A DNA stretch of 64,000 nt from Echinococcus granulosus (taxonomy: Eukaryota > Platyhelminthes > Cestoda > Cyclophyllidea > Taeniidae): positions 1,122,127 through 1,186,126 of the forward strand of contig NW_020170396.1 of the NCBI RefSeq assembly GCF_000524195.1. The letters run 5' to 3'. A model generated the notes under the pieces. The model searched no databases and had not been told where the DNA came from. It saw only the letters and a program-made list of their open reading frames with translations. Shown here piece after piece: positions 1 to 11,356 of the stretch (its first letter is position 1; each line of letters starts with the position of its first letter). The translations under genes were made by a program, and so were the position numbers.

Positions 1-3000
1 GACCCATTGAAAAGGGCCTACCTCATTTCTTGTTATACAATTCGTTAACCCTACGTCATGGCCCTAACTTAATATGCATTATTAAGTTTTACCGAGAACT
101 TTACATATTTTAACAACCCCACCCTGGTAATGACACCCACCTCGATGAAATTGGGGTAAATATGCATATGCAATTACAGTGCTACTACTTTACCTCACCA
201 ATCGCGAGTAAGCGACTTTGTCTCAAAATATAGAACGAACGATTGTTTGCTTGCAAATGGAATAATGTTGCTATCAACTCTATTTGACCTCTAGTGGCTC
301 GCTCCTACTTAGCATTCTCATTTCGCTGTTGTTGGATGCATGCTTAATAACACGATGATGGTTGTATAGCATTTTTGAAATTTTATGAAAAGGCTTACCT
401 TGACTACACATTGTAGCCAGGGTACTGAAGTAAAAGGAATGGCACAAGAAGACCCAAAAATTACCGCGAATTACTGCAGAGATATTATGCAGATACAGAA
501 CACTTCCCTATCACTTCATTTGTAGAAATAATCAGTCTCACAAGCACTTTTTCATCCTCAACGGGACAGCAGAATTTTCAGTCGAACTATACTTCCACAA
601 ACCGTTCTGTTTGTGGAATCAAACAAACCAGCTCTGACGGCCACAACGTCTGCCTCACTTTTGCTTCTGGACTGTTTACATCACATGTAACTGTCTGATG
701 CCAAGCAAATTTGATAAGCACTACTTGGAGGCATGTAATCAGGGTAATACTTTAAATGAAGCCAAGGACGAGGATGAGGGCTGGGCAGAAACTCATTTCC
801 CTCATTCTCTTCCACCATCCCTAAAATGTAAAGCTCATGGGTCGAATAAATGGTGACATAAAGGAACAAAATCTCCTGCTGCCCTGCAGTAATGAGCATT
901 CACTAGTTCTGACTGTTTCTTTAAAGCGCGTTGTTCTTGCTCGCCTTCCAGTTGTTTTGTGTTAGATCGAGTGGATGGGTGTTAGGCGTAACTGGTCTTC
1001 TGTAAGTGAGCAATTACCACTGAATCCCCCTTTTGCTGTCAACCACAAGCACACACAAAGTAAGATGAAGTAGTGTGTGCCTTAGAAAGAGAGAGCAGTG
1101 GGAGGACGAATGAAGATGATGTGTACGTTCATGGTGCACTCGGCAAATGGCGAATCAATCATTGGGTAAACAATCCAAAGCATACGGCGCGTTTTTACAT
1201 GACAAATGAAGCGGTCGAAGAAGCAGGGGNNNNNNNNNNNNNNNNNNNNNNNNNNNNNNNNNNNNNNNNNNNNNNNNNNNNNNNNNNNNNNNNNNNNNNN
1301 NNNNNNNNNNNNNNNNNNNNNNNNNNNNNTAACTGCCTATTGCAAAGGACTATACTAAAACATTCAAAACCTCGAATTCCCATCAAATGCATCACTGTTT
1401 CTTAATAAATTCTGGTAGCCGTACGCTAGTAACATGGACTTGGTTTTTTAACTGCTGCTAAAATTATTCCTAGACGGGAATGAGTTAGAGCATTATTATC
1501 CAACACACCAATTAATATTTCTTAGGTATGTGAAGATAGCCCTTAGAGATTAGACGCTTATGGACTAATAGATTACTTGGTGTTGGAATTTTGACAATTT
1601 CTAGCAGGCAAAGTTTCATTGAGTTGATTCTACTTTCGGAATAGCTACTTTACATCAAAAAAGGCTGACTCCTCAAATGAGTTAGTACAACTCTTTCAGC
1701 GCTTTAGTATAATTCACCACCTAAATCTCTAACTAATTTCACACTGAACTGTAAACCAGATAAACTTTCATTTGGATAAAGAAGATCGCAAAAAAAAACA
1801 AGCAAACAAAGTCGAATGCCCCATTTTGCTTGTTTAGAAAGCATCGCATTCCTCAGACGCGCAGCCATCATCAGTTCTTATGCTGAGATTTCACTTTCTC
1901 GGTGTTAAATAATCAACGTTAACGTGGGAGGCGCCTTATATTGCCAATATCATTGTGACATGTATTATCCTTAGCGGCCATAGATGGCCCCTGAATGAGC
2001 CAATTCTTGGTTTTCTACAAGAAGATTGGAGCTTTGTGCAACGTTTAGACTTTGCTACATCGCAAAAAAGTAGACCGTGATAGACTTTAAAAAGTTTAAT
2101 CGAACGAAGTACAGATTGCAAACTAGTTAGAGCGTTGTCTGTGGGCAGTAATTCCTAGTGTTGATGGCCCTGGAAATGCCCCCCAGCATGCATGGAGTTA
2201 AGTGGAGTTTAGCTGATGTAGCATTACCATCTAAAAAGGCTACACAATTAAACCAGCGTCTCCAGCGTGCTCAATGCGTTCCCTTTACAGTCAGAAGTGG
2301 AGATGTGATAGCTTTCTTTAACCAAGCAATTCCTCCATTTTTTGAAGATCTAATTGTCGAAATTGTCGACAACCAGATCAGACTGATGTTTGAAACCGGT
2401 TCTTGCCTCAGATAAACCCAAATACTTAAAAAGACTGTCTTATTTCGACAAATTTTTTGGTATATTTTGTCGTTATATAATTCTTTGAATGGGACCTCAA
2501 GTAAAGTTAAGCTAAAAGGGGAAATTGTATTGTCATTAATTTGTCGCGAACTGCCTTGATTACGCGTTTGATTTGACCACCTTGATAGATTTCCTATGAA
2601 AATTGACTTTCCTACTATATAATTTTGAAATTTTGGTGTAGCACTCTTATTCACAAGGGAAATCCACAAACTGTATATTCAAAATGAGTAGAATCTACCG
2701 GTGAACTTTTCACATGCAGGCATAAATGCTAATCAAACCTCGCGTTGCATTCGTTTCTCAATGTAATGCAAAAAATGGACTCATTAGCCAAACTTGCTAA
2801 TGAAATTTGAAAACCTGAAAAATTTCCATAATAAGTAGGCTTAATGAGTAACCATGGATTGCCGTATGTTAAGTGTATTTACTATATCTAGAGAAATCAC
2901 CTAAAACAGCCTGATCTACGTGGATATAACTGATCAAAAGGATGTCAAGCTCCAAAGACGAGAAAAACTTTCCAGATAGAAAGTCCTAGCTGAGCGCACA

Positions 3001-3035
3001 AAATACACACAAAATTTAAAACAGCAGCAACTCAC
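1..3035 (-). other. Intron of HCN-B, 3' part off window
   Basis: This stretch follows the splice donor of the HCN-B N-terminal exon and should be its intron. I looked on the minus strand for the next expected exon (S1-S2, beginning near FYWD) and did not find it, so the channel core should lie left of the window. The short open frames here (for example 2158-2415 plus and 2271-2669 minus) show no family motif. An N gap interrupts the stretch. Confidence 0.6.
1230..1329. other. Assembly gap of 100 N
   Basis: Exactly 100 N characters. This length is commonly used as a placeholder for a gap of unknown size, so distances across it are not reliable. It lies in the presumed HCN-B intron. Confidence 0.99.
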
Positions 3036-4585
3036 CTAAAATTACTCGCTGGATGAATAATCCATTTACCCTGCTTTCGTTGTCTAGAGCGCTCCTTATT
3101 TAGAGCCACTTTTGTGCCAAATAATTTCTTTGCCAACTTATTATCGGAGGGTTGAAAAAACATCAAAAATTGTTCCTTCCAGTATTCCTTTGAGCGTTGT
3201 TTTGACGTCTCGTCCATGCCACCAAGGCTTTCCCAAATGAGACCCTCATCCGGTTCTTTGGTCCTATCCTCCTCATTTAGAATGCGTGGAATGCTGAAAC
3301 TGGATTTAATCTCTTTTTCAAAGTCCTCCATTGTTTGCAGTCGCACATTCCTTCTACCGGATCTTGTTTGAACCTCATCTTTCGTTTGGTTGGATGCTTT
3401 ATCATCTACGGCTACTGTTAGTACCCGCCTAATATTTCCATCCGATAGATTGTGCTTTCTCGGCATGGTTGCCCGATGATTCCTGTACGTTTTAGCTAAC
3501 GCCTCCTCTTCCTCATGACAAATTATGCTTGTATTGTGTCCAGCTGGCCAGGAATGCAAACTCCCTGATTCCGAAGTATTACAAAGGTCATTGCAGAAAA
3601 TAATTGTCTTATTGTTTTGTGCTACCTTAATGGACGGAGCTGTCGATGTGTTTGGAGTTTGTTTTGGTATAGAAGGAGACGATGCTGTGTTAATAATGAG
3701 GAGATTTTTTGCTGCATCATCTATTGTGGCATCCAGATTCTTCTTGCAAGACGGAGTCGCAGATTCGATGGGCATGCGCACTATTGCGTTTGCTACAGAT
3801 AGTGTCTTCCGCAATCCAAAGTCAAGTCCACGCTTGCGAAAGGACTTTGTTCGTTGGAGTGCAGGAGGCAATTGAAAACGCAACCCAGAGGCGTGTTTTG
3901 CGTACATAGAGCCAGATTTTAATCGGAACCGTGACTTATTTCCAGTGCTACTGAATTCATTGCCGGCTGTAATGCTGGAAAATATTGTTTGTGTATGTTG
4001 CGATGACTTGGCCGGTATTTCAATCAGTGAACTAGACCTTCCGTTGGCCCCTCTAGCGATATTAAGGTCAGGAAGTTTTATGTCTCGATATAACCCACTC
4101 ATGGCGGGAATGTCATCAATGTCAATGTTAACTGGTGTTGCACTAGAGCAGCGAGATTGAAATGAGTAGTGCTGTTGCCACATAGGTGCTCGACTAGAGT
4201 GATAGCTCGGTCTGGACCAAACATAATCCTTTAGAGGATTCTGATAAAAGTAGGCCGAGCAATAATTGCAGCCGCGATCTAAGCCTGAGAGTGCAACGCT
4301 TTTCGAGCGACCGCATCGTTGCAAGTCAGCAGGGCAATTGGAACTTTGTCCAGTCTCATTCAAAGCAGCATTGCTATATAGCACATCCGGTTTATGACAA
4401 TTAGGGCAGGCCAAAATTGGCACATCAAGAAGGGGCTTGCCAGGAAAGCTAGCGTCAGCTTTTTGCATAGCCGCGAGAGTAGCTTCTGTCAGCTGTTCAC
4501 TCAATCTCCGCATTGCGGACCATTCTTGAAGATTATCCGATCTACCTCCTGAAGGATCAATATTGTCCGGATTTATATCAGGCAT
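3036..4585 (-). CDS. HCN channel paralogue B, N-terminal exon (gene partial)
   Basis: This is the N-terminal exon of a second hyperpolarization-activated cyclic-nucleotide-gated cation channel. It encodes 516 residues plus two bases, from ATG at 4585 to a donor (AG|gtgag) at 3036. Residues about 467-516 form the conserved HCN domain before S1, with [19 protein letters not shown] and GKWIIHP, ending SNF plus a split Arg codon (phase 2). HCN-A has the same phase and position. About 37 of 51 residues match HCN-A by hand count. The preceding 460 residues are low-complexity, rich in Ser, Asn and Thr, and do not resemble HCN-A. They carry Cys60, 63, 84, 91, 106 and 109 in pairs. S1-S6, pore and cyclic-nucleotide domain must lie left of the window. 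The start is supported by three CCAAT boxes 111-190 bases upstream. I am confident of the family. Whether the gene is complete beyond the edge is unknown. Confidence 0.88.
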
Positions 4586-4695
4586 GATTGTTAGTTTGGT
4601 AGATTAAAACTTCCATTAAAGTCGACTTCATTTGTATTGGGCTTTCAAAGTATGTTTCTATAATCCTGTATGTTGCATACTTTATGTCCATTTTG

Positions 4696-4773
4696 ATTGG
4701 TTCAATCGGGAAAGCTTCTATTGGCGATTGCAATCAGCTGATGGGATAAGGAAAACAGAATTAATTTGATTGG
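4696..4773 (-). promoter_or_regulatory. Three CCAAT boxes upstream of HCN-B
   Basis: ATTGG on the plus strand (CCAAT on the coding strand) occurs at 4696-4700, 4720-4724 and 4769-4773. That is 111-188 bases upstream of the HCN-B ATG. An E-box CAGCTG lies between them near 4736. The spacing fits a proximal promoter. The core start site is inferred and no TATA box on the minus strand is clear. Confidence 0.45.
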
Positions 4774-7639
4774 TCGCTCCATCTCTATAAAAAAGCCTAT
4801 TCATCTGTGGAATGTGAAGGTTAGTTTAAAATAAATCATCCTTTTATTGCCTCTATGAAGTGATCATTTTCTAATGGAATTAAGGGAATAAATAGCATAC
4901 TGCTTTCAAAATTTGGATTTAAAATGGCGGCGGGTTTTTTAGTATAGAACAGGTTTTTTAAGAGAAACTTGGGGCTTTCTAATTTATTTGCGGTTTTAAG
5001 AAGTACTCTATTAGGAGTTAATACAAAGTGTCAGGCTAAATACCTTACTTTTTTGCAGAATCTTGCAATGCACAAATTTGAATAAACTTTTATAACTCCA
5101 CTAACTGTATAAGTATTCTAAATTTAAGTCTATGGTGAAATCGTGATAAGTAGGTATTTGTATGGCTGAATATTTAATTAAGCTGGCTTCTTCGTCTCTG
5201 AGGTTTATACTCTAATCACGGCGACGTAGTTGAAAAGCTGTATCTATTGCCTTCTACCTCCTCTTTGGGTTGGTAATAATGCTTTTTTTATGTCAGTATG
5301 GCTTGTTACAACTTCGGAGAAGACCCGACCCGTCAGAGACTCATAGTTAATTCGGTTATGGAATTTTCGTCGCTTAAAGTGACTTTTAAGTAAGGTACCT
5401 CTTTTGTGTCTTGAATGGATGGCGTAGAATGTCTGAGGCATCGTCGAATTCAATACATTAGTTACTGCTAGTCTCGTGCTGTGGACAGTCGTATTGCTCT
5501 CGAATGGCAACAGGTTGAATAAGTTTAAAAGTGGGAATGAATTTTATAATAAAAACCTCGCTTATAAAGAAGTATACAATAATCAATCCCAATGAGGCCG
5601 TTGTCATTTGCAAACTCCTCTGCACCAATTATAAAATCACTTGTATTACTAGATTTGTATGGATTATAACCACTGTAATTGGTGGGAAGTGACTATACGT
5701 TTTTTTAATGTGTCTACTCACTGAAGTTATTATATCGCCGCACAATGTGGCATTAATTCCCTTGGAGCAATCAGACGATGGTTTCTCTTCACGTTGTGTT
5801 TACTGACTTTAGTGGCAAACTGCTTACCTCAGAATATTGCTGCTGAAGATCCTAATTTCCTTAGCATAATATTTTTTGCATTAAGAAACGACTGGAAGAT
5901 TTCTTTTCTACAAACTCTAGGTAAAAGAAATGTTGACAAAGTAGTCTAGAAAGTGCAAACTAATTGGGTAAGAATTCCTTCGTGACATTTTCCTATAAAC
6001 AACATTATAGCAGTAGTACACGAGTACTACTATTCAGGTGAAAGTACAAACTGCTCCAAAAGGATCTATCAAAAAGCCTCATTATTAAAACCTTTTTACA
6101 CGTCAGAAATGTCTTAAACAGGTAACTTGGCAGACCATAAGCAAGACAAGATTTGCGTGCGTTGTAGAACTGATAGATCAAGAAAGTTAACAACGCATAT
6201 TGAGTATTGTTAACTCCAAATGAACTAAAGCATTCCTACACCGGGTTGCTAGCACAACAACTTATATCATTCAAAAGAAGGATGAAAGTGAGACAGGGAT
6301 GGAGGACTTTAATTAAGCTTTCGTGAGTGTTAATAATGTGTGTTCCGTGTTTCCATTTGGGTATACGGCAGTATACGCTTATCAATCCCACGATGGGAGA
6401 ATATGGCCCCACCTGAAACCTGGACGTCTGCTAACTTAATTTTAGTGCACACGCAAACCTCATAACCCACTCATATTTGATCATACTGCTAGCCCCGACC
6501 CTCGGCTCTGCCTCACATCGTAGAGATTAGCAGTACGGTAAATGTCAATTGCATAAACCCCAGTACTCTCCGCCTGGTGCTAATTGTTGACATCGCTGAG
6601 GAAATAAACATGTTTCTATGTATGGTAAGACATTGTCCGGTCAAGACAAAACTTGATTGACCTCGTGACTGGGGGGAGTTGGAATGAGCATACGAAGATT
6701 GGCGTCCCTCCATTTACAATTACAACTAATCTGGGCCATCTAAAGCAATTTTAAGTCAAATTTTCACTCTAAATACACTTCATTTACTCTCCCAACACTA
6801 GTAATACTTAAAGCAATTTCTGCTTGGAGTTTAGAAGATATCTTTATTCTGAAATCAGCTGAACTCAAGCGCAAAGAGGGAAGCCACTAGTAATTTCACC
6901 AGTGGCGGAAAACTCAAACAAATAATTCCAATGACGTTGGTGATTGCATTTTCCCCTTTTGTAATTTATCTGTTTTGAAAAGTATTCAATATAGGACCAC
7001 AAATCTTTCAGGGGTTTTTAAGAATCCTGTGATTGTCATTTAGGCCCGCATCAGTCTTTTAGGTAGGTATGGGTTTTAGGTTCATAGTTTTCAAGTCAAC
7101 CCACACGACAAGTGGGTAGCACTCTATTACCAGGGCTCAATACAAGATCATTAAGTAGTCCTATAAATACAGTTAAGCAATTTTCTTGATAAAAAAATTA
7201 ATAGACACTATTTGAAGGGAAATAAACGCAACGTGCTGTGTGAAACCTTAAAACTATAAACTTACCGGCCGTTTGAAAAAGTAGATTCGGTTGTTAGCAT
7301 GTTGATATTACGTAATGAACATCGGAGGTGTCTACTTAATACCAGTGATAAGAACTTACCCATTTACTTTTACTGACAGATATGACGAATTCCCACTCCG
7401 TAAGTACATTTTTCCATCTTTAAATTAGGGGAAAAATGACAGCAATGGCATTAACAGGAGGGCTTGATTTACATCCTAAACATGATGAATTCGTATCCGC
7501 TTGCTGAAAGGGAGTTATTTCTGCCTCAGTAATTACTAAATGAGAGGATATTTGTGAATGAGGATATATGGGAACAAGTGAGACTTGTAAGACGTGGGAT
7601 TGCGCAGTTCTTTAAATAGATGGCCATAAAAGCACAAGA

Positions 7640-7790
7640 GGCGGTTCAGCCCAGCAGTTCCCAAACTGGGTGCACGGGGCCTACGTTGCGCGCTCTCGCA
7701 GCTGCCTCTTCATTGCTGTGCCTACGGTGGATGTAATGAGAACACCCTCGTAGGGGCGTCATAATTTGCAGCGCCGCTGAAATAACTCGC
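7640..7790. mobile_element. Possible hAT-type transposon remnant
   Basis: A GC-richer patch in AT-rich DNA begins with CAGCAGTTCCCAAACTGGG at 7652. This resembles the terminal inverted repeat family CAGnGGTTCCCAAACT of hAT non-autonomous elements. I could not find the opposite end or the 8-bp target duplication, so this is only a candidate. Confidence 0.25.
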
Positions 7791-8371
7791 GGTGCTTTTT
7801 CTAGAGCAAGTTTGTATAAGTCGCTTCTAGGCGTCTTAGTAGAATTTGTCAACATCAAACCCTTACCAAAATTAGTTTGATTATTTCTGGCATAATTTAG
7901 TCAAGCAATTTTAACTTACTACTTACAAATTGCAAATGTAGGCAATGAACAAGAAATGTGTCCAAAAAATCTAGCCGTTTCCAGTGCGCAAAAAGTATCT
8001 ACCTATCTAATCCGTAAATTAGTGAATACTTTCAGATTCTTCTCACCCAGGATGTACTGGGAATCGACTACAGTAAAAAAATCAAAGGTACTAAATAAAT
8101 AATTTTCCTTGGATTGCAACTGCCTAAATTTATGTGAGGAGGTGTAGAGAGTACAACGAGGAATGACAGGGATGTTGTAAAAATGTACTCGCCTGATGTG
8201 ATGAAGCAAATGCTATTTTTTATTCGTAGCAACTAAAATGCAAAAATCGCATTTGCACTATGAAAAAAATACAGTAAACTGCAGATGTTGCTGGTGTGCG
8301 TAGATGTCCTAATTGGGGAGATTAGATGCCCCACACGTACATTTCCGGTGATTAATTAGACTCCGCCACAT

Positions 8372-8385
8372 ACACACACACACAC
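8372..8385. repeat. (AC)7 microsatellite
   Basis: Seven uninterrupted AC dinucleotides in the intergenic region. Confidence 0.9.
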
Positions 8386-11157
8386 CTCAAATATTGCTCT
8401 AAGAAATGGTTGTGAGCTGCTAGGGTGTTTGGCATTCTGATGTAAATGGTTAATAGTGCGACTGGAGATTCAAGAGTGTACGGGAGAAATCTGCTCTCCT
8501 TAACATTGATATTAGCGGTTTGGAGGGCACATTAGTATTTTCCCGTACCAAGTGGAATAGAGGTGGAAAGAGATGGGCAGCGTGTGACTGCATTCCTATC
8601 TTCTCGAAATTGTTTGGCAGAATACGTAGGATGTTAACTTGGGCATGGAATATAAAGTTTATTTTTTCCCTTTAAACCCAACAAGGAAAAGTCAAATTTA
8701 CATACTTATCTGCAACGTGCGACATTGGAAGTAGGTGCTGGAGGCGTTGACATTAAACAGAAATTTATTTAAGCATCAAAATTTAGATGATATCATATGT
8801 CGACAAGCCACTCTCATTCCACCCCCTTCGCCACCCCGTCTTTCCCCAGGCATTTCAAAAAAAGGCAAACGCTCTACTGATGCAGTGTTCGATAAATTTT
8901 CTAACCCGAACACACTTTCCGGCTTCACTTCCGAAGTTGCCAAAATTGTTTTGAAAGCAGCAAATAACAAAACTCTAAAAAAATAATTAACATTGGCTTG
9001 AGCAAATTTAGAAAAATGACTAATTTAAAGCATTTCTTGCGTAAGCAATGATGAAGTGCATTTGGCTTAGGATCATTTGTTAAAATGTAAAGAAACTTTA
9101 CTACTCGTGAATCGATTATTACCAAAGAGTATGAAAGGAGTTAGAGAATCGAGCAGTAAGTAAATAGGATGAAAAAGTAATCTCATTTAAACGTGTCACT
9201 TAGGATGGGCTACCTAAATTTCAAAATGGGAGCTGTCATAGCATTACCATTGAAATAATTCGTCATATGCTCTCTGATTTGTCCATTAGCTGCTGCTCTA
9301 TCCTTCAAAATGACAGGAATCATCACTTACTAAAACAACTGCATAGCTAAATGACAAAAAAGTGCTTTAATGCTCCCATTTCCCCATAGACCTTATTTCC
9401 GAACAAAACAACATGAAATGAAATGAAGTAAAATTGTGAAGGAGAATACCTAGTGTACGATGGTAAACATGCATGCCACTCAAAATCGAATTCAAGAATT
9501 GCTTCCTTTTACACAGATCCATAATCCAAGGATTGTTAACTTTTGTGCAAAAAAGTAGCAGAAGTACATATCTAATTAAAGTTTACGCTTTCCCAACTTT
9601 GGTGCACCTTGGTAGGAACAAAGGAGGCTCACTATCAGCCAGAAAACTACCTAGCTTTTCTTTTTGAAGAGAAGTATTACTTTTAGCCTTTTAGCACAGA
9701 AAAATATGCCAAGTTGAAGTCTCTCTTCTCATTTGAACTCCCCGGTCATATATTTTATTAAAAAACAATTTGCTTTAACTTCTAAATTTAGATATATAAG
9801 TTATTTAGTTCTAATTAAGAACCCTTTACCGGACCTTAAATGCATTTATTTTGCCATTGTTCAGCAGAATTGAGGATTGTTTTATTGCCTCCTGTTATAA
9901 ACCCATAGTCTTAATGACACGGTGATGGACGCGTTTTAGGTGTCACCATTTTATCATTCCAACCCAAATTGGAGTAAGAACCCGCCATATTTTAAACTAA
10001 GCTACCAGCACTTTAGTCGTTTTTGTAGGTTGACAACAAAGCTGCTTCCACACTGATACAGTCTAATACATCCTGGAGGATTACTCAGTTTTTCTAACTT
10101 GCTTGTGTCGGCAAGCTAATTTGCTTCCGAAGGACAGCAGTCTCGATTTCGCTGACTAAAGACACACAACAGAAGGACTATTAAGGTTGTGCCAGTACTA
10201 AAGTGAGACAAGGTCTGGAGTGGGTGTCATTGCACACATCTGATGCATCGGCATTACTATTCAAAAAACCTCCTTCAAAGGTGCTTGATGAAATTGGTAA
10301 GAAACATCTGTAAACGCTGCTATTCGGATCAGAAGACCAAATCGCTACTTTTAAATTAAAGTAGAAAACTTGATGGGTGTGAGGAAACTGTATCAAATGC
10401 GTCGTGGGGATGGCGACTGTAATTTTTTACACGAAGAATTCTGTGTATTTCCAAAAGCTGGTACATAAAGTCGCTCAATCTTGGATTCAGGATATTTGCC
10501 AATTAATGAACTCCCTCATTTGGGATTAGTGACAATTAATTGTTATTACATTAAAATAAGACATGCCTCTCATCCATGGCTAATCCAAGAGAAGTGCTCT
10601 CTGTGAATGGCAGTTTGGGCATCGATCGTGCATACTTCGGAAAGCATTAATAAAACCCTTCTAATGAAATAATTGACTGTATGAATCCTAGTATGCCAAC
10701 TTTTGGGGCAAATTGCACACCCTTCTCCCCTTAGATCCAGTTCTTTATCAGCTTAAAAAGAGGGAATTCCTTTCCAAAAACGACTCACGTGCACTTATAA
10801 ATATACGTGGTTAAAAGTACCCATTTAGATTATTAGCTGCAATATTCATCAGCATTGCCTTAGTGAAGAGTTTAAATGTTCGTTTTGAGGAAACCACCTA
10901 GGCCGTATGACAAATGCTGCTAATCCGTAGGATAGGTTAACGATAAGCGAGAGGAGGAGAAAAAGGAGTATTGTGACCTGTGGGAGGGAGAGAGAGAGCA
11001 TCACAGCCCAGCCCTCCAGATGCCTGGCGCATGCGTATGCACACGGGTGGAAGAAGGCTGGAGGGTGCGCACTTGCGTGCAGACAATTAGTGAATGCGTG
11101 CTCCGCTTGCACCAACCCCAATTGGCTGCCTGATTAGCGACGGTGGGGATGTCGAGA

Positions 11158-11219
11158 ATGGTGGTGATGCTGCGGTGGTGGCGATGGTGGTGGTGGTTAA
11201 GGTGGTGAAAATCGCCACC
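11158..11219 (+). repeat. GGT/GAT-rich triplet tract with hairpin before ATG
   Basis: A degenerate GGT triplet tract ends with GGTGGTG at 11201-11207, which can pair with CGCCACC at 11213-11219 across a five-base loop. It lies about 50 bases before the fibrillin-like ATG and so is probably in the 5' UTR or core promoter. A GA-rich tract (10982-10998) lies a little upstream. No clear TATA box was seen. Confidence 0.5.
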
Positions 11220-11267
11220 ACTATTCATAACACTGCACATAGGTGTTGATGACAAAGTGTCGGCACG

Positions 11268-11356
11268 ATGCAGGTCACTTTCGGCGTGCGAATACTGCTG
11301 CCTCTGTTAGTGGTATTTCTCAGCAGTCCTCGTCTATGTGATGCATATTCTTCTGG
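11268..11356 (+). CDS. Fibrillin-like exon 1: signal peptide
   Basis: ATG at 11268 opens a hydrophobic leader (ILLPLLVVFLSS), then PRLCDA and a probable cleavage before YSS. The exon ends TCT GG before gtaagt (phase 2) and joins to G|AGA GGC in exon 2. The leader and the clean junction into a fibrillin N-terminal motif decide the start. Confidence 0.85.

Larger units (their letters stand above)
4774..11157. other. Intergenic region, HCN-B to fibrillin-like gene
   Basis: The region between the divergent 5' ends of HCN-B (minus) and the fibrillin-like gene (plus). I see no exon with family motifs. Open frames at 5244-5510 (minus) and 8735-8986 (plus, no ATG start) show no recognisable domain and are of lengths expected by chance in DNA of this composition. 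It contains a weak hAT-like end near 7652 and an (AC)7 tract. Confidence 0.5.

Noticed and set aside
4786..4795. TATAAAA on the plus strand near HCN-B
   Set aside because: Wrong orientation for HCN-B, and no plus-strand gene follows within several kilobases.
5244..5510. 88-codon open frame (minus) upstream of HCN-B, as a possible upstream exon like HCN-A exon 1
   Set aside because: No similarity to HCN-A exon 1, no clear in-phase donor into the HCN-B exon, and the length is expected by chance.
8735..8986. 83-codon open frame (plus)
   Set aside because: No ATG start, no known motif and no splice link to the fibrillin-like gene.
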